NCBI GenBank assembly: GCA_018829565.1
Contig: JAHJTW010000170.1
Span: 1-46,041 of the forward strand
Direction of reading: 5' to 3'
From: a bacterium
Lineage (GTDB): Bacteria; Krumholzibacteriota; Krumholzibacteriia; LZORAL124-64-63
DNA: 46,041 nucleotides
Part shown: piece after piece, positions 24,601-32,131 of the stretch
Numbering within the stretch: the stretch's first letter is position 1
Layout of the letters: each line of letters opens with the position of its first letter
Notes under the pieces: generated by a model
Databases searched by the model: none
Told to the model about the DNA's origin: nothing
What the model saw: only the letters and a program-made list of their open reading frames with translations
Position numbers and translations under genes: made by a program

Positions 24601-26292
24601 ACCCAGGAGGGGCTGAACGAGGAGGAGGTGGCCATGATCGAGCGCGTGCTCGTGGGCACCACCTTCCTGCGCGAGTCGCTGATGCTGGCCTTCGAGGGCG
24701 AGGACGTCCCCCTTTCGGAGATCGGCCCCGGGGGCATCTGGGTCTCCCGGATCATCTCCCGTTTCGAGGATTCGCGGTTCCGCGTGAGCATCAACACCCG
24801 CGGCGGCAAGCATTTCGACCTGCAGCTGATCATCCGGCAGGACATCGACCAGGATCTCGTGATGGAGACGATCTTCTGGTACATCGCCCTGCGCGGGACG
24901 GTGCGCGGCGACCCCATCCTGCCCGGATTCGGCTGCTGCCGTCCCGAGCTCGGAGCCGTGTCCATGGCCTACGTCAGCGACCTGACCGTCTGGGAGAAGG
25001 TGCGCGAGTACAGCAGCGTGCGCGGCCCCGGCACCACCCCTCCGTCCCGCATGCGCTGGCACCAGTTGATGGTCAGGGCCATGAGCGTCGTCGTGCGCGG
25101 CTGGGAGCACAGCGAGCGCCGCATCATCCCCGGCCTGATCACGCCCTACAACATCGTCGTCCCCGAACCCGACTTCCGGCAAGGCGCGGTCCAGAACAAC
25201 CTGACCGGATGGCGGCCCTACACCGGTCCCCTCTCGCTGATCCGCCCCTTGTGGCGCAACATGATCCACCACACGGTCAGCCACTATCCCTGGACCGAGT
25301 TCTACCTGGAGACCGACTGGGTTTTCGAGGCGTTCGTGGAGGCCCTGGGCGTCCCGGCCGCCCGGGCCTGGCTGCAGGAACTCCAGGCCGAGGTGCGGCA
25401 GGAGGGCCTGCCCCCCGACGGCGGCATGTGGGACGGGTTCACCGCCCAGCTCGACGCCTTCGTCACTTCGCTCGGCGAGCAGTACTTCCCGCCCCTGCCG
25501 CTCAAGGGGGCCATCAACCGGTTCGACGAGTGGGAACGGGTCAACACGCAGGCCCAGATCGCGGCCCGACTGGACATCCTCGAGGAGCTGACGCGCCTGT
25601 ACCAGCTGGACCGGCTGCCCGAGATCGCGCGCTACACCCTGTACCGGCACACCTTCTTCCGGCAGGCCGACCTCGCCGTCCTGGACACCTTCGATCGGCT
25701 CCTGGTCCGCATGCACCGCCGCCCCGGCCGGCGCGCCACCCAGTTGGTCGAGCTCTCGGACCTGCAGGCCGTGCTCCACGACCCCGACGATCAGCTGGCC
25801 TTCAACCGCATGGCCTTCCCCCGCTGGCTGCGGGACCAGGACGTGGAGGTGCGGACCCTGGGCGATCCCTCGCGGGACCAGGTCATCGTCCGCTCGAGCA
25901 TCACCGACCGCTTCGGACGCCGGTACACGGTCTGCGAACCGACCGGACCGGCCGAGGTCGGCCTGCTTTACCGGCTGTTCCTGCAGTCGGGCTTCCCCAA
26001 GACGATCAGCGGGGCGGACCGCCACCTGGTGGTCCTGGATCAGGCCGAGCAGATCGTCGGCGGGGTGGTCTACCGGGAGCAGGGCGACAAGACGGTGTTC
26101 CTGGACGGGGTGGTGGTGACCCAGGCCCTGGTCGAGCGGGGCATCGCGGCGGCGCTCATGCGGGACTTCACCACGCGCATGGGCACGGCGGGCTTCCGCA
26201 TGATCCGCACGCACTTCTTCCTGAGGCGGTTCTACGAGAAGCACGGATTCCGGATCGACCAGCGGCTCGGCGGGCTGGTCCGTTTCCTCTAG
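21631..26292 (+). CDS. giant AMP-forming ligase / unknown middle / GNAT-like fusion
   Basis: A 1553-residue multidomain protein. The N-terminal part (about 80-635) is an AMP-forming acyl ligase of the long-chain acyl-CoA synthetase group. The ATP loop MFTSGSTGMPKG is near 280-291, SGFGMTEGTGG near 432-442, TGDLF near 508 and the DRIKDIYKNNKGQTIAP lid near 524-540. A middle section of roughly 750 residues matches nothing I recognise. It has an LQKDYEGMDSGVWQGKLA helix and strand motifs VSINTRGGKHFDLQLIIRQD, LPGFGCCRPELGAVSMAYVS and PGLITPYNIVVPEPDFRQG. The last 150 residues look GNAT-like (VVYREQGDKTVFLDGVVVT, ERGIAAALMRDFT, FFLRRFYEKHGFRI). The ATG shares one base with the response regulator stop. 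The acid substrate is unknown. Confidence 0.85.
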   Translation: MGGGAVTFGGLLAAFERDDTATPAAAAALLARAEAALAETALAAGGASPRPDQWRSYLAVTRHPRFLTALPDRAARDRWLETVLEVIDRLQFNLGDLMAQRVAENPERILFRELEEPGSGRWNYQQVLRRVRSTAALFLKEGAVPDLAPGAADSVPGPRVALFCANSIAGACCDLACLAHDILVAPVNVHFNADHLVWIFDRLKITVAVCDHPDRLELLLAVRARTAIPFLIYTLHACPRTGRDHVQLLEERRARLTPQDVDALLAGRPRRPLREVATVMFTSGSTGMPKGVAFSQRNLVSKRFARAAALPQVGRDETMLCYLPLFHTFGRYLEMLGTIFWGGTYVFAGNPSADTLFAQFEEVRPTALISVPVRWQQIRDKVLELARTPGAQEDQAAYLRRVVGDRLYWGLSAAGYLDPKIFRFFHNCGVQVCSGFGMTEGTGGLTMTPPDDYVENSVGIPLPGTRVRLGEDGELQVSGCYIARYLPADDPAGSIAVESPDTDDWWLPTGDLFRFTQGDHLEIVDRIKDIYKNNKGQTIAPRVVESLFEQVPGIRRTFLAGDGRAYNTLLIVPDLDDEVLRSLGDPEEQREYFQQIINAGNPSLAAYERVVNFAIIDRDFTVADGELTAKGSLRRKVIERNFADVIAGLYKSNDRILRCGDIEVRIPRWFFRDLGVIEDAVAVEDGALVNRDSGRRLTIAPGAEGRIRVGCLEYAIDSPKGLRVDLGLMVRQPLLWLANPELIGFGPCRLGWDTEHPGISEHVYLPLRQDCEVAGYVEAVPVDRTVQDCNRLCTAALFGDRAAALGAIAELDRELKRAGPRQGTVIRRRLQTLAHHPELEVRCRAYQVLVLDQPAPDYLRYLPAFIESGLPFLDDKSFEAISHASLEPRRLLALRQRMHFYREHLEWPANDRTRQLFTDLFKLLADFGRFHTEFYGTIREELVCWVMHDRDPRLAAEARRRFHELAAWFEETLQKDYEGMDSGVWQGKLATQEGLNEEEVAMIERVLVGTTFLRESLMLAFEGEDVPLSEIGPGGIWVSRIISRFEDSRFRVSINTRGGKHFDLQLIIRQDIDQDLVMETIFWYIALRGTVRGDPILPGFGCCRPELGAVSMAYVSDLTVWEKVREYSSVRGPGTTPPSRMRWHQLMVRAMSVVVRGWEHSERRIIPGLITPYNIVVPEPDFRQGAVQNNLTGWRPYTGPLSLIRPLWRNMIHHTVSHYPWTEFYLETDWVFEAFVEALGVPAARAWLQELQAEVRQEGLPPDGGMWDGFTAQLDAFVTSLGEQYFPPLPLKGAINRFDEWERVNTQAQIAARLDILEELTRLYQLDRLPEIARYTLYRHTFFRQADLAVLDTFDRLLVRMHRRPGRRATQLVELSDLQAVLHDPDDQLAFNRMAFPRWLRDQDVEVRTLGDPSRDQVIVRSSITDRFGRRYTVCEPTGPAEVGLLYRLFLQSGFPKTISGADRHLVVLDQAEQIVGGVVYREQGDKTVFLDGVVVTQALVERGIAAALMRDFTTRMGTAGFRMIRTHFFLRRFYEKHGFRIDQRLGGLVRFL

Positions 26293-26298
26293 CTCGGA

Positions 26299-27351
26299 TC
26301 AGACGCGGTCGGCGTGTTCGGCGAGGTCCTCGAGATAGCGGCGCTGCCAGGGCCGCCTGCCCTGCCAGCGGCCCAGAGGGCGCAGGGCCAGCAGTCCGGC
26401 GCGGCCGATCCGGTCCTCCAGGCCGCGGACCTCGCGGAGCATCGTCCCCAGTTCGGCATGGGGCGCCGGTTCGAACCCCTTTTCGATCAGCAGCAGCCTC
26501 CCCTTGGCCATGATGTTCAGTTCCGCCTGCAGGCGCAGGAGCGCCAGCATGTCCGCGATCGCGTGCCCCGAGAAGCGGCGCGTCAGGTCCTGCAAGGCCA
26601 GCCCCAGGTGCGTGCTTGAGATCGCTCCGGACTTCAGCAGTTCCAGCAGCCTGGCGTCCTGGTCGAACCCGTCGCCCAGCCAGCGCCGCAGCCTCCGCTC
26701 CCCCAGGCGGTAGGCCAGCCCGAGGATCAGCGGCAGCGCCGCCAGCAGCAGTCCGGTGGCCAGGAGCGGCCGGTCCATGAAGCGGTTGAACGTCGTATGG
26801 AGCAGGACCGCGGCGGCCAGGGCCGCCAGCCAGGGCCGACGCCCCGATTCACCCTCGTGCCGGCCGAAGCCCTGCAGGATCACCATGAAGACCGCCGCCG
26901 AACCCCCGTGCATGAGTGCGGTCCCCAGCCCCCGGACGATCCAGACCAGCAGGGGAGCCCGCCCCAGATGGTGCAGGTAGTAGAGGTTCTCCACCAGGGC
27001 GAACCCCGTGCCGACGGCGAACCCCAGGATCAGCCCATCGATGAGGAATCCCACCCGGCCGGAAGCGGAAAGCCAGCCCCCCCAGGCGGCCTTCAATCCC
27101 TCCTCCACCAGGGGGGCCACGATCACGGCGAAGGTCACCAGGGGAATCTGGAGCAGGGACAGGAGCGCATTGTTGACCGCGTAACCGATCCCGGCGCAGA
27201 CCGCACCCATACCCAGGGCTGCAGCGACCAGGCGGAACCTGACCAGACGGAAGGAATCGAACCAGAGCAGGGCGGCGAGGAAGACCAGGACCGGTGCGAG
27301 CGCGAGTCCCACCCGCGGCAACAGGGTCAGGATGCCCGATGCGTCATTCAA
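26299..27351 (-). CDS. PrsW-family intramembrane protease
   Basis: A polytopic 350-residue membrane protein of the PrsW glutamic-type protease family, which cleaves membrane proteins such as anti-sigma factors. Signatures: APLVEEGLKAAW (Glu83, Glu84, Lys87), GTGFALVENLYY (Glu121, Asn122), TALMHGGSAAVF (His148) and LLHTTFNRFMD (His185, Asn189). After about residue 205 it has a charged, soluble C-terminal part of roughly 140 residues, absent from minimal family members. The start lies eight bases inside the STAS gene, so they are coupled. It converges with the large ligase gene only six bases away, with no terminator visible. Confidence 0.92.
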   Translation of the reverse strand: MNDASGILTLLPRVGLALAPVLVFLAALLWFDSFRLVRFRLVAAALGMGAVCAGIGYAVNNALLSLLQIPLVTFAVIVAPLVEEGLKAAWGGWLSASGRVGFLIDGLILGFAVGTGFALVENLYYLHHLGRAPLLVWIVRGLGTALMHGGSAAVFMVILQGFGRHEGESGRRPWLAALAAAVLLHTTFNRFMDRPLLATGLLLAALPLILGLAYRLGERRLRRWLGDGFDQDARLLELLKSGAISSTHLGLALQDLTRRFSGHAIADMLALLRLQAELNIMAKGRLLLIEKGFEPAPHAELGTMLREVRGLEDRIGRAGLLALRPLGRWQGRRPWQRRYLEDLAEHADRV

Positions 27352-27628
27352 TTTCGAAAATGCCCGTGAAGCCGGCCAGGTCCAGCACCTCGCGCAGGTG
27401 GGGCCGCAGACCGCAAAGGACGAGTCCCTGGCCCGACTCGCGCAGGCACCGCTGGACGCCGATCAGGACCCCGAGGCCCACGCTGGCGATGTACTCCAGA
27501 TGGGAAAAGTCGATGCGGGTGGTGGTGGTCAGACCGGCCAGGAAGTCCCTGGCCACCGGCGCGCTGGCCGCATCGAGGCGGCCGGCGAGGATCACCGTCC
27601 CGTCGTCCCCGCGGCGGATGTCGAACAT
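27344..27628 (-). CDS. STAS-domain anti-sigma-factor antagonist
   Basis: A 94-residue protein consisting of one STAS domain, as in SpoIIAA/RsbV anti-anti-sigma factors. Key stretch: IDFSHLEYIASVGLGVLIG, in which Ser49 lies where partner-switching kinases phosphorylate RsbV. The usual Asp-Ser-Ser-Gly is Ala-Ser-Val-Gly here. It is encoded between the Rrf2 regulator (four bases upstream) and PrsW (overlapping). That order hints at control of a sigma factor or of the protease, but no anti-sigma kinase is in the window. Confidence 0.88.
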   Translation of the reverse strand: MFDIRRGDDGTVILAGRLDAASAPVARDFLAGLTTTTRIDFSHLEYIASVGLGVLIGVQRCLRESGQGLVLCGLRPHLREVLDLAGFTGIFEIE

Positions 27629-27632
27629 GGGA

Positions 27633-28091
27633 TCAGTCCCCGGATAGCGGCCACAATTCCTGGAGCTGGCTGGCGGCGGAGGCTTCGCTCTTCAAGAGAT
27701 CCGCGATGGTGGTCTGGCTCAGCACCTCTTCCACCCGGCTCTCGATGTGGCGCCAGACCGGCCGCAGCCCGCAGTTGATCGTCCGGGGGCAGTCTGGCCG
27801 ACCGTGGTCGTCATTGCAAGGATAACCGAAGACCACTTCCCCGCTGATGCAGCGGATGACCTGACCGGCGGAGATGCTGTTGGGAGACCCGGCCAGGGCG
27901 TAACCCCCGTTGCGGCCCCGCACCGCTTCGACCACCCCGCCCTTGCGGAGCATGTTGAGCAGCTTGGCCACGGTGGGCTCGGGCAGATCCTCGGCCTCGG
28001 CCAGCTCGGACAAGGTGATCTGCTCCCGGACGTGCGCCAGCCTCATGATGAGCCTGATCGCCTGCTCTTCCGCTCGTGTCACCCTGAACAT
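27633..28091 (-). CDS. Rrf2-family transcriptional regulator with three cysteines
   Basis: A 152-residue winged-helix regulator of the Rrf2 family (IscR/NsrR/RsrR type). The DNA-binding half reads FRVTRAEEQAIRLIMRLAHV, TLSELAEAEDLPEPTVAKLL, NMLRKGGVVEAVRGRNGGYA, as in the family. The loop YPCNDDHGRPDCPRTINCGL places Cys92, Cys101 and Cys107, a CX8CX5C set able to hold an Fe-S cluster (IscR uses CX5CX5C). Such proteins sense iron-sulfur status, NO or redox. The ATG at 28091 has GGAAGAG upstream; a long open frame further upstream is not family-like. An inverted repeat lies about 31 bases ahead. Confidence 0.92.
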   Translation of the reverse strand: MFRVTRAEEQAIRLIMRLAHVREQITLSELAEAEDLPEPTVAKLLNMLRKGGVVEAVRGRNGGYALAGSPNSISAGQVIRCISGEVVFGYPCNDDHGRPDCPRTINCGLRPVWRHIESRVEEVLSQTTIADLLKSEASAASQLQELWPLSGD

Positions 28092-28121
28092 GGCCCTCTT
28101 CCGGGAATGCTTGAGGAAAAT

Positions 28122-28140
28122 GGTAAAGAATAAATTTACC
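28122..28140. promoter_or_regulatory. candidate Rrf2 operator
   Basis: GGTAAA, seven bases, TTTACC: a 6-bp perfect inverted repeat in an AT-rich patch (28115-28150) just upstream of the Rrf2 ATG. Rrf2 proteins commonly bind such AT-rich dyads over their own promoter, so autoregulation is likely but inferred. Confidence 0.45.
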
Positions 28141-28171
28141 CCAATTTCCCCCGTCCGCAAGCCCGGGTCGA

Positions 28172-28756
28172 TCATTCGGGGGGATCGGTCGCCATGATCC
28201 TCTGCCGGAGGAAGTCGTCGTACATGTCCGCGGCCCGGGAATAGATGTCCTCCAGGGCGGCCCCGTGGGTGAGCGACCGCAGATAGGGCTTGAGCTCCTC
28301 GATGGAGAAGGACTCCTCGAGGCGGAGGAAGAACAGCCGCCGGGCGAGGATGCTGTCGGGACGGGCAAGCCGCCTGACGTCCGCCGGCAGCCCGAGGATC
28401 TCCAGGGCGAAATCCAGGCTGTCCCGGGCCGCAGCCGTCCAATCACGGGAGGCGGACCGGTCCGAAACCACCTGCCAGCCCTCGGTCCACCAGCGCGGAT
28501 CCTCCGCGGGGACGGTTCCCAGGGGCGCGATCCGTCCCTGGGTATCTTCCCTGGAACGGGTGACCACCTCGATTTCGGGGGGCGGCAGGATCCGCCACCA
28601 GCGGCCGGGCGCAACAGGCGCGGCATGGGGAGGTTCGGTTCCGGGCTGGGGCAGCAGGAAGATCCATGCCCGGGGGGTCAGGAAGACGCCCAGGACCAGA
28701 AGGGTCACGGCGCAGGCGAGGCACAGGGGCCACTTCCAGGGTTCGGATCGGCGCAT
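28172..28756 (-). CDS. single-pass membrane protein of unknown function
   Basis: About 194 residues, not recognised. After a short basic N terminus (MRRSEPWKW) comes one hydrophobic segment (LCLACAVTLLVLGVFLTPRA). A Pro-rich extracytoplasmic linker follows, then a mostly helical domain (DWTAAARDSLDFALEILGLP, ILARRLFFLRLEESFSIEEL, ALEDIYSRAADMYDDFLRQR). The ATG at 28756 is weakly preceded by GGGG; a TTG four codons upstream is possible. It lies between the hybrid kinase and the Rrf2 gene on the same strand. Its function is open. Confidence 0.7.
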   Translation of the reverse strand: MRRSEPWKWPLCLACAVTLLVLGVFLTPRAWIFLLPQPGTEPPHAAPVAPGRWWRILPPPEIEVVTRSREDTQGRIAPLGTVPAEDPRWWTEGWQVVSDRSASRDWTAAARDSLDFALEILGLPADVRRLARPDSILARRLFFLRLEESFSIEELKPYLRSLTHGAALEDIYSRAADMYDDFLRQRIMATDPPE

Positions 28757-28802
28757 GGCCGTGGTCAACCCCGCAGGAGGGAAACGGTTCCATCCGGATC
28801 CG

Positions 28803-30569
28803 TCAGACCGGTGCAGGTTCCCCGCTCCCGAGGCGCCGGTAGGCGGCTTCGAACAAGTTCAGCTTCAAGGGCTTGGCCAGGTAGGCGTCCATTCCGGCGG
28901 CGAGGCAGCGGTCCCTGTCCTCCAGCGAATCGTGTGCGGTCAGGGCCACGATGGGCACGGGCGGCAGTCCCCCAGCCTGAAGCCTGCGGATCTCCCGGGT
29001 TGCCGCCAGACCGTCCATCTCGGGCATCTGGACGTCCATGAGGATCAGATCGAAGTTCGCCGCACGATAGGCCTCCACCCCCAGACGCCCGTTTTCGGCC
29101 ACGGTCACCACGTGACCGTTCTTCTCCAGCAGACGCCTCGCCACCCGGCTGTTCACCGGATTGTCTTCCACCACCAGCACCTGGAGGGACCCGATCCCCA
29201 CCCCGGCCTCTTCCCTCTCCCCCCTCGGCAACCGCGCTTCGGCCAGGAAGCTGAACGTGCTGCCCTCCCCCTCGGCGCTTTCCACCCAGAGCCCGCCGAC
29301 CATCAGGCGCAACAGGCGCCGGGAAAGGGGCAGCCCCAACCCCGTTCCCCCGAACCTGCGGGCGAAGGAGTTGTCGGCCTGGTTGAAGGTCGCGAAGATG
29401 GTGGCCTGCTTTTCCCGGGGAATGCCGATACCCGTATCGTGGACGCGGCCGCGGATCTGCAGCCGTCGGCCCTGTTCCTCGCAGTCCAGTGCGACGTCGA
29501 TGCGCCCGGCCGGTGTGAACTTCATGGCGTTGCCCACCAGGCTGGACAGCACCTGTTCCAGCCTGCGGCCGTCGATTTCCACCCATCCGGGAACGCGGTC
29601 GGAGACCTCCCAGGAGACAGCCGCACGGCAGTCGGGATACCTCGCCGCCTGGTCCGCGACGACGTCCTTCAGGAGCGTCCTCAGGTCGGTCGGCGCCGCC
29701 TTGAGTTCCAGCTGGCCGGCCTCGATCCTCGCGTAGTCCAGGACCCCGTTGACCAGCTGCAGGAGGCTTTCCCCGCTGCTGCGGACCATGTCCAGGTAGT
29801 CCCTCTGCTCGGCGTCCAGGTCGGTGGCCAGGCAGAGTTCGGTCATGCCGATGACCCCGTTGATGGGGGTCCTGATCTCGTGACTGATGTTGGCCAGGAA
29901 GAGGCTCTTGGCCTCGCTGGCCGCTTCGGCCGCCTCCCTGGCCACGTCCAGTTCCCGGGTGCGCCGTTCCAGCAGATCGGCGGCCTGGATCTCGCGCTGG
30001 ATGTGCCTGTTCTGGATCCGGACCTGCAGGAGGTTGTAGACCAGATAGAGGGAGAACATGCCCCCGAGGATCAGGTTCTCCGGGGCGGACAGCCGCATCG
30101 CCGCCAGGATGGGCAACCCTCCGGTGAGCGCCAGGAAAGGATGGATCGACCTCAGATCGGCGGCGAGGGCGGTGATCGCTCCGGCGGTCAGGCCCGTGGT
30201 CACGAGCATGGCCAGGAGCAGCTGCCAGCCCGTTCCGAAACGGGCGGCCACGATCATGACGACCAGGCCCCAGGTCAGGGCGAAGGCCACGGTGGTGGCG
30301 ATGAAGCTCATCCACCAGGTCTGGGGACGTGCGGCGAACTGCGCCTCGAACCTGCTGCAGAGAACCCTGCGCCACAGGCCCGCCCCCGTCTGAAGGGACA
30401 GGATGGCGCCCATGGTCCACGGCGCCGACTCCCACAATCCCGTCACCGACGCGACCACCAGGGTCACCACCGCATAGGCGAACGCGCCGGGAGCTCCCCT
30501 GCGGGCGAGCATCCTGGCGATGCGGATATCGGTTCCTGAGTTCACGGCCGTCGTCATGAGCCTTGCCAT
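28803..30569 (-). CDS. hybrid sensor histidine kinase/response regulator
   Basis: About 588 residues. The N-terminal 200 residues form six or so transmembrane helices with no known sensor domain (about 25-195). A coiled-coil linker follows ([20 protein letters not shown]), then a HisKA domain ([20 protein letters not shown], His in SHEIRTP). The HATPase has [22 protein letters not shown] and [21 protein letters not shown]-terminal receiver carries [20 protein letters not shown] and [19 protein letters not shown] (phospho-Asp), with VALTAHDS and [11 protein letters not shown]. It lacks a DNA-binding output and so probably passes phosphate on or acts alone. Start: the ATG at 30569 (GGAAG upstream) rather than the TTG at 30593. 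Confidence 0.93.
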   Translation of the reverse strand: MARLMTTAVNSGTDIRIARMLARRGAPGAFAYAVVTLVVASVTGLWESAPWTMGAILSLQTGAGLWRRVLCSRFEAQFAARPQTWWMSFIATTVAFALTWGLVVMIVAARFGTGWQLLLAMLVTTGLTAGAITALAADLRSIHPFLALTGGLPILAAMRLSAPENLILGGMFSLYLVYNLLQVRIQNRHIQREIQAADLLERRTRELDVAREAAEAASEAKSLFLANISHEIRTPINGVIGMTELCLATDLDAEQRDYLDMVRSSGESLLQLVNGVLDYARIEAGQLELKAAPTDLRTLLKDVVADQAARYPDCRAAVSWEVSDRVPGWVEIDGRRLEQVLSSLVGNAMKFTPAGRIDVALDCEEQGRRLQIRGRVHDTGIGIPREKQATIFATFNQADNSFARRFGGTGLGLPLSRRLLRLMVGGLWVESAEGEGSTFSFLAEARLPRGEREEAGVGIGSLQVLVVEDNPVNSRVARRLLEKNGHVVTVAENGRLGVEAYRAANFDLILMDVQMPEMDGLAATREIRRLQAGGLPPVPIVALTAHDSLEDRDRCLAAGMDAYLAKPLKLNLFEAAYRRLGSGEPAPV

Positions 30570-30684
30570 CGGTCTTCCGTCGGATTGGCGCAAATTCCAG
30601 GGGATGATCCCCAGGGTTCTATCGGCACCCGGACCCTGTTCTCAACCCTTTTCCTGCCGCTTCGGGCCGAGGATGAAAACAGCT

Positions 30685-30712
30685 TTGCACCCCGTGTGGC
30701 CTGTGGTAGGGT
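30685..30712 (+). promoter_or_regulatory. candidate promoter for the FadL-type porin gene
   Basis: TTGCAC (30685-30690), 16 bases, TAGGGT (30707-30712). Both elements resemble sigma70 boxes (the -10 imperfectly). They lie about 100 bases upstream of the FadL-type ATG. If correct, the transcript leader contains the dyad at 30756-30779. Confidence 0.4.
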
Positions 30713-30755
30713 GAGCCCACGAATCCCGCTTCATCGTCGGCCCTTGAAGCAAGCC

Positions 30756-30779
30756 ATTGGCAATCAAGGCTTTGCCAAT
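30756..30779 (+). promoter_or_regulatory. 8-bp inverted repeat in the fadL-type leader
   Basis: ATTGGCAA, eight bases (TCAAGGCT), TTGCCAAT: perfect 8-bp arms, centred about 41 bases before the ATG and just upstream of the GAGGAGG ribosome site. It could be a repressor operator or an RNA hairpin controlling translation. It is more AT-rich than the surrounding DNA. Confidence 0.45.
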
Positions 30780-30808
30780 TGAGCCATCCACCTCACCGAG
30801 GAGGCGTT

Positions 30809-32116
30809 ATGCGCAAAACGACAATCTGTGCCCTAGTGGGAACGGCCCTGATCCTCTCGGGGGCCCACCCTGTGCTGGGGGCCGGTTTCAGCATCTACGA
30901 GGCGGGAGTCAGGGCCACCGCCCTCGGCGGGGCCTTCACCGCCACCGCCGACGACGGATCCGCCCTCTTCTACAACGCCGCCGGCCTATCCTTCCAGGAA
31001 CGTCCGAGTTTCAACCTTCACCTGATGACCATCACCCCCCAGTTCAAGTTCAACGGCCAGCTGGCCAAGGGGGGCGCCGTCGAAACCGGCCAGTCGGACA
31101 AGAAGATCTTCCCGGTGCCTGGCGTCTATTACACCAACAACACCGGAAACAAGCTGGCCTACGGGGTCGGCCTCTATGCTCCCTTCGGCCTGGGCGTCAC
31201 CTGGAAGGACGGCAGCGAGTGGATCGGGCGCCGGGTCAGCCATGACGTCTACATCGAGACCATCTACGTCACCCCGGCGGTCTCCTACCTGATCGCCGAC
31301 GGCCTGGCCCTGGCCATCGGCCTCGACGTGGCCAAGCAGAAGATCGACCTGACCAAGTTCTCTCCCGAACCCACCTACGGGACCAACGCCATCGAGACCA
31401 CCATCGAAGGCCACAGCGACATCAACGTCACCCCTTCGTTCGGTCTGATGTACCGCCCCGACGACAAGCTGTCCCTCGGCGTGATGTACCACCACAAGAA
31501 GACCATGAACTACGACGACGGGGACGCCACCCTGAACAACGCCATACCCGTGGACGACCCCTTGTACTCGTGGCCGGCCAACCTGATCGCCGGTCTGGGG
31601 GGCTCCGACCAGAAGCTCACCTCCGAGCTGAACCTGCCCTACATCCTGAGCTTCGGGCTCGCCTACCGCATCCAGGAACGCCTGGCCGCCGAAGTGAACT
31701 ACGTCCGGTTCGGCTGGGGCACCTTCGAGAAGCTGGCCCTCGACTTCGACAACGACAATCTCGATCAGACGATCCACTTCAACTACGAGGACACCTGGCA
31801 GCTGCGCTTCGGCGTCGATTACCAGGTGATGCCCGGGAAGTTCAATCTCATGGCTGGATACGTCCGCGACAACACGCCCCAGCCCCTGGCAGCCGTGAGC
31901 CCCATCCTTCCGGACAGCGACCGGAACGACTATTCCCTCGGCGCCCAGTACAGGTCCGGCGCCTGGGACTTCGGCTTCACCTACATGGTGGTGGTCGGTG
32001 ACGAGCGGACCAACGTCGAGAACGGCGAGCCGGTGCGCAACACCACGGATTACCCCTTCGGCACGTACAAGTCACTGGCCAACATCTTCGGCCTGAGCTG
32101 CGGCTACAACTTCTAG
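30809..32116 (+). CDS. FadL/OmpP1-type outer-membrane transporter
   Basis: A 435-residue outer-membrane beta barrel for hydrophobic compounds such as long-chain fatty acids (FadL/TodX family). The signal peptide is MRKTTICALVGTALILSGAH; the mature protein begins near AGFSIYE. The family start signature is AGFSIYEAGVRATALGGAFT, ADDGSALFYNAAGLSF. Later come PAVSYLIADGLALAIGLDVA and NVTPSFGLMYRPDDKLSLGV. The C terminus ends in FGLSCGYNF, a terminal-Phe beta signal. The start at 30809 follows GAGGAGG; the frame extends ten codons further without a leader. It is followed 15 bases later by an SGNH-type lipoprotein, a plausible lipid-hydrolysing partner. Confidence 0.93.
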   Translation: MRKTTICALVGTALILSGAHPVLGAGFSIYEAGVRATALGGAFTATADDGSALFYNAAGLSFQERPSFNLHLMTITPQFKFNGQLAKGGAVETGQSDKKIFPVPGVYYTNNTGNKLAYGVGLYAPFGLGVTWKDGSEWIGRRVSHDVYIETIYVTPAVSYLIADGLALAIGLDVAKQKIDLTKFSPEPTYGTNAIETTIEGHSDINVTPSFGLMYRPDDKLSLGVMYHHKKTMNYDDGDATLNNAIPVDDPLYSWPANLIAGLGGSDQKLTSELNLPYILSFGLAYRIQERLAAEVNYVRFGWGTFEKLALDFDNDNLDQTIHFNYEDTWQLRFGVDYQVMPGKFNLMAGYVRDNTPQPLAAVSPILPDSDRNDYSLGAQYRSGAWDFGFTYMVVVGDERTNVENGEPVRNTTDYPFGTYKSLANIFGLSCGYNF

Positions 32117-32131
32117 GAGGAGGTGCAGGAA

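Noticed and set aside
23062-26244. Open frame of about 1060 codons on the minus strand, opposite the AMP-ligase fusion
   Set aside because: It is antisense to a gene with clear domain motifs, and its composition is the Val/Gly/Asp/Gln-rich mirror typical of antisense frames in GC-rich DNA.
28290-30539. Open frame of about 749 codons on the plus strand across the hybrid kinase
   Set aside because: The kinase and receiver motifs on the minus strand are unmistakable; the plus frame is Gln/Gly/His-rich noise.
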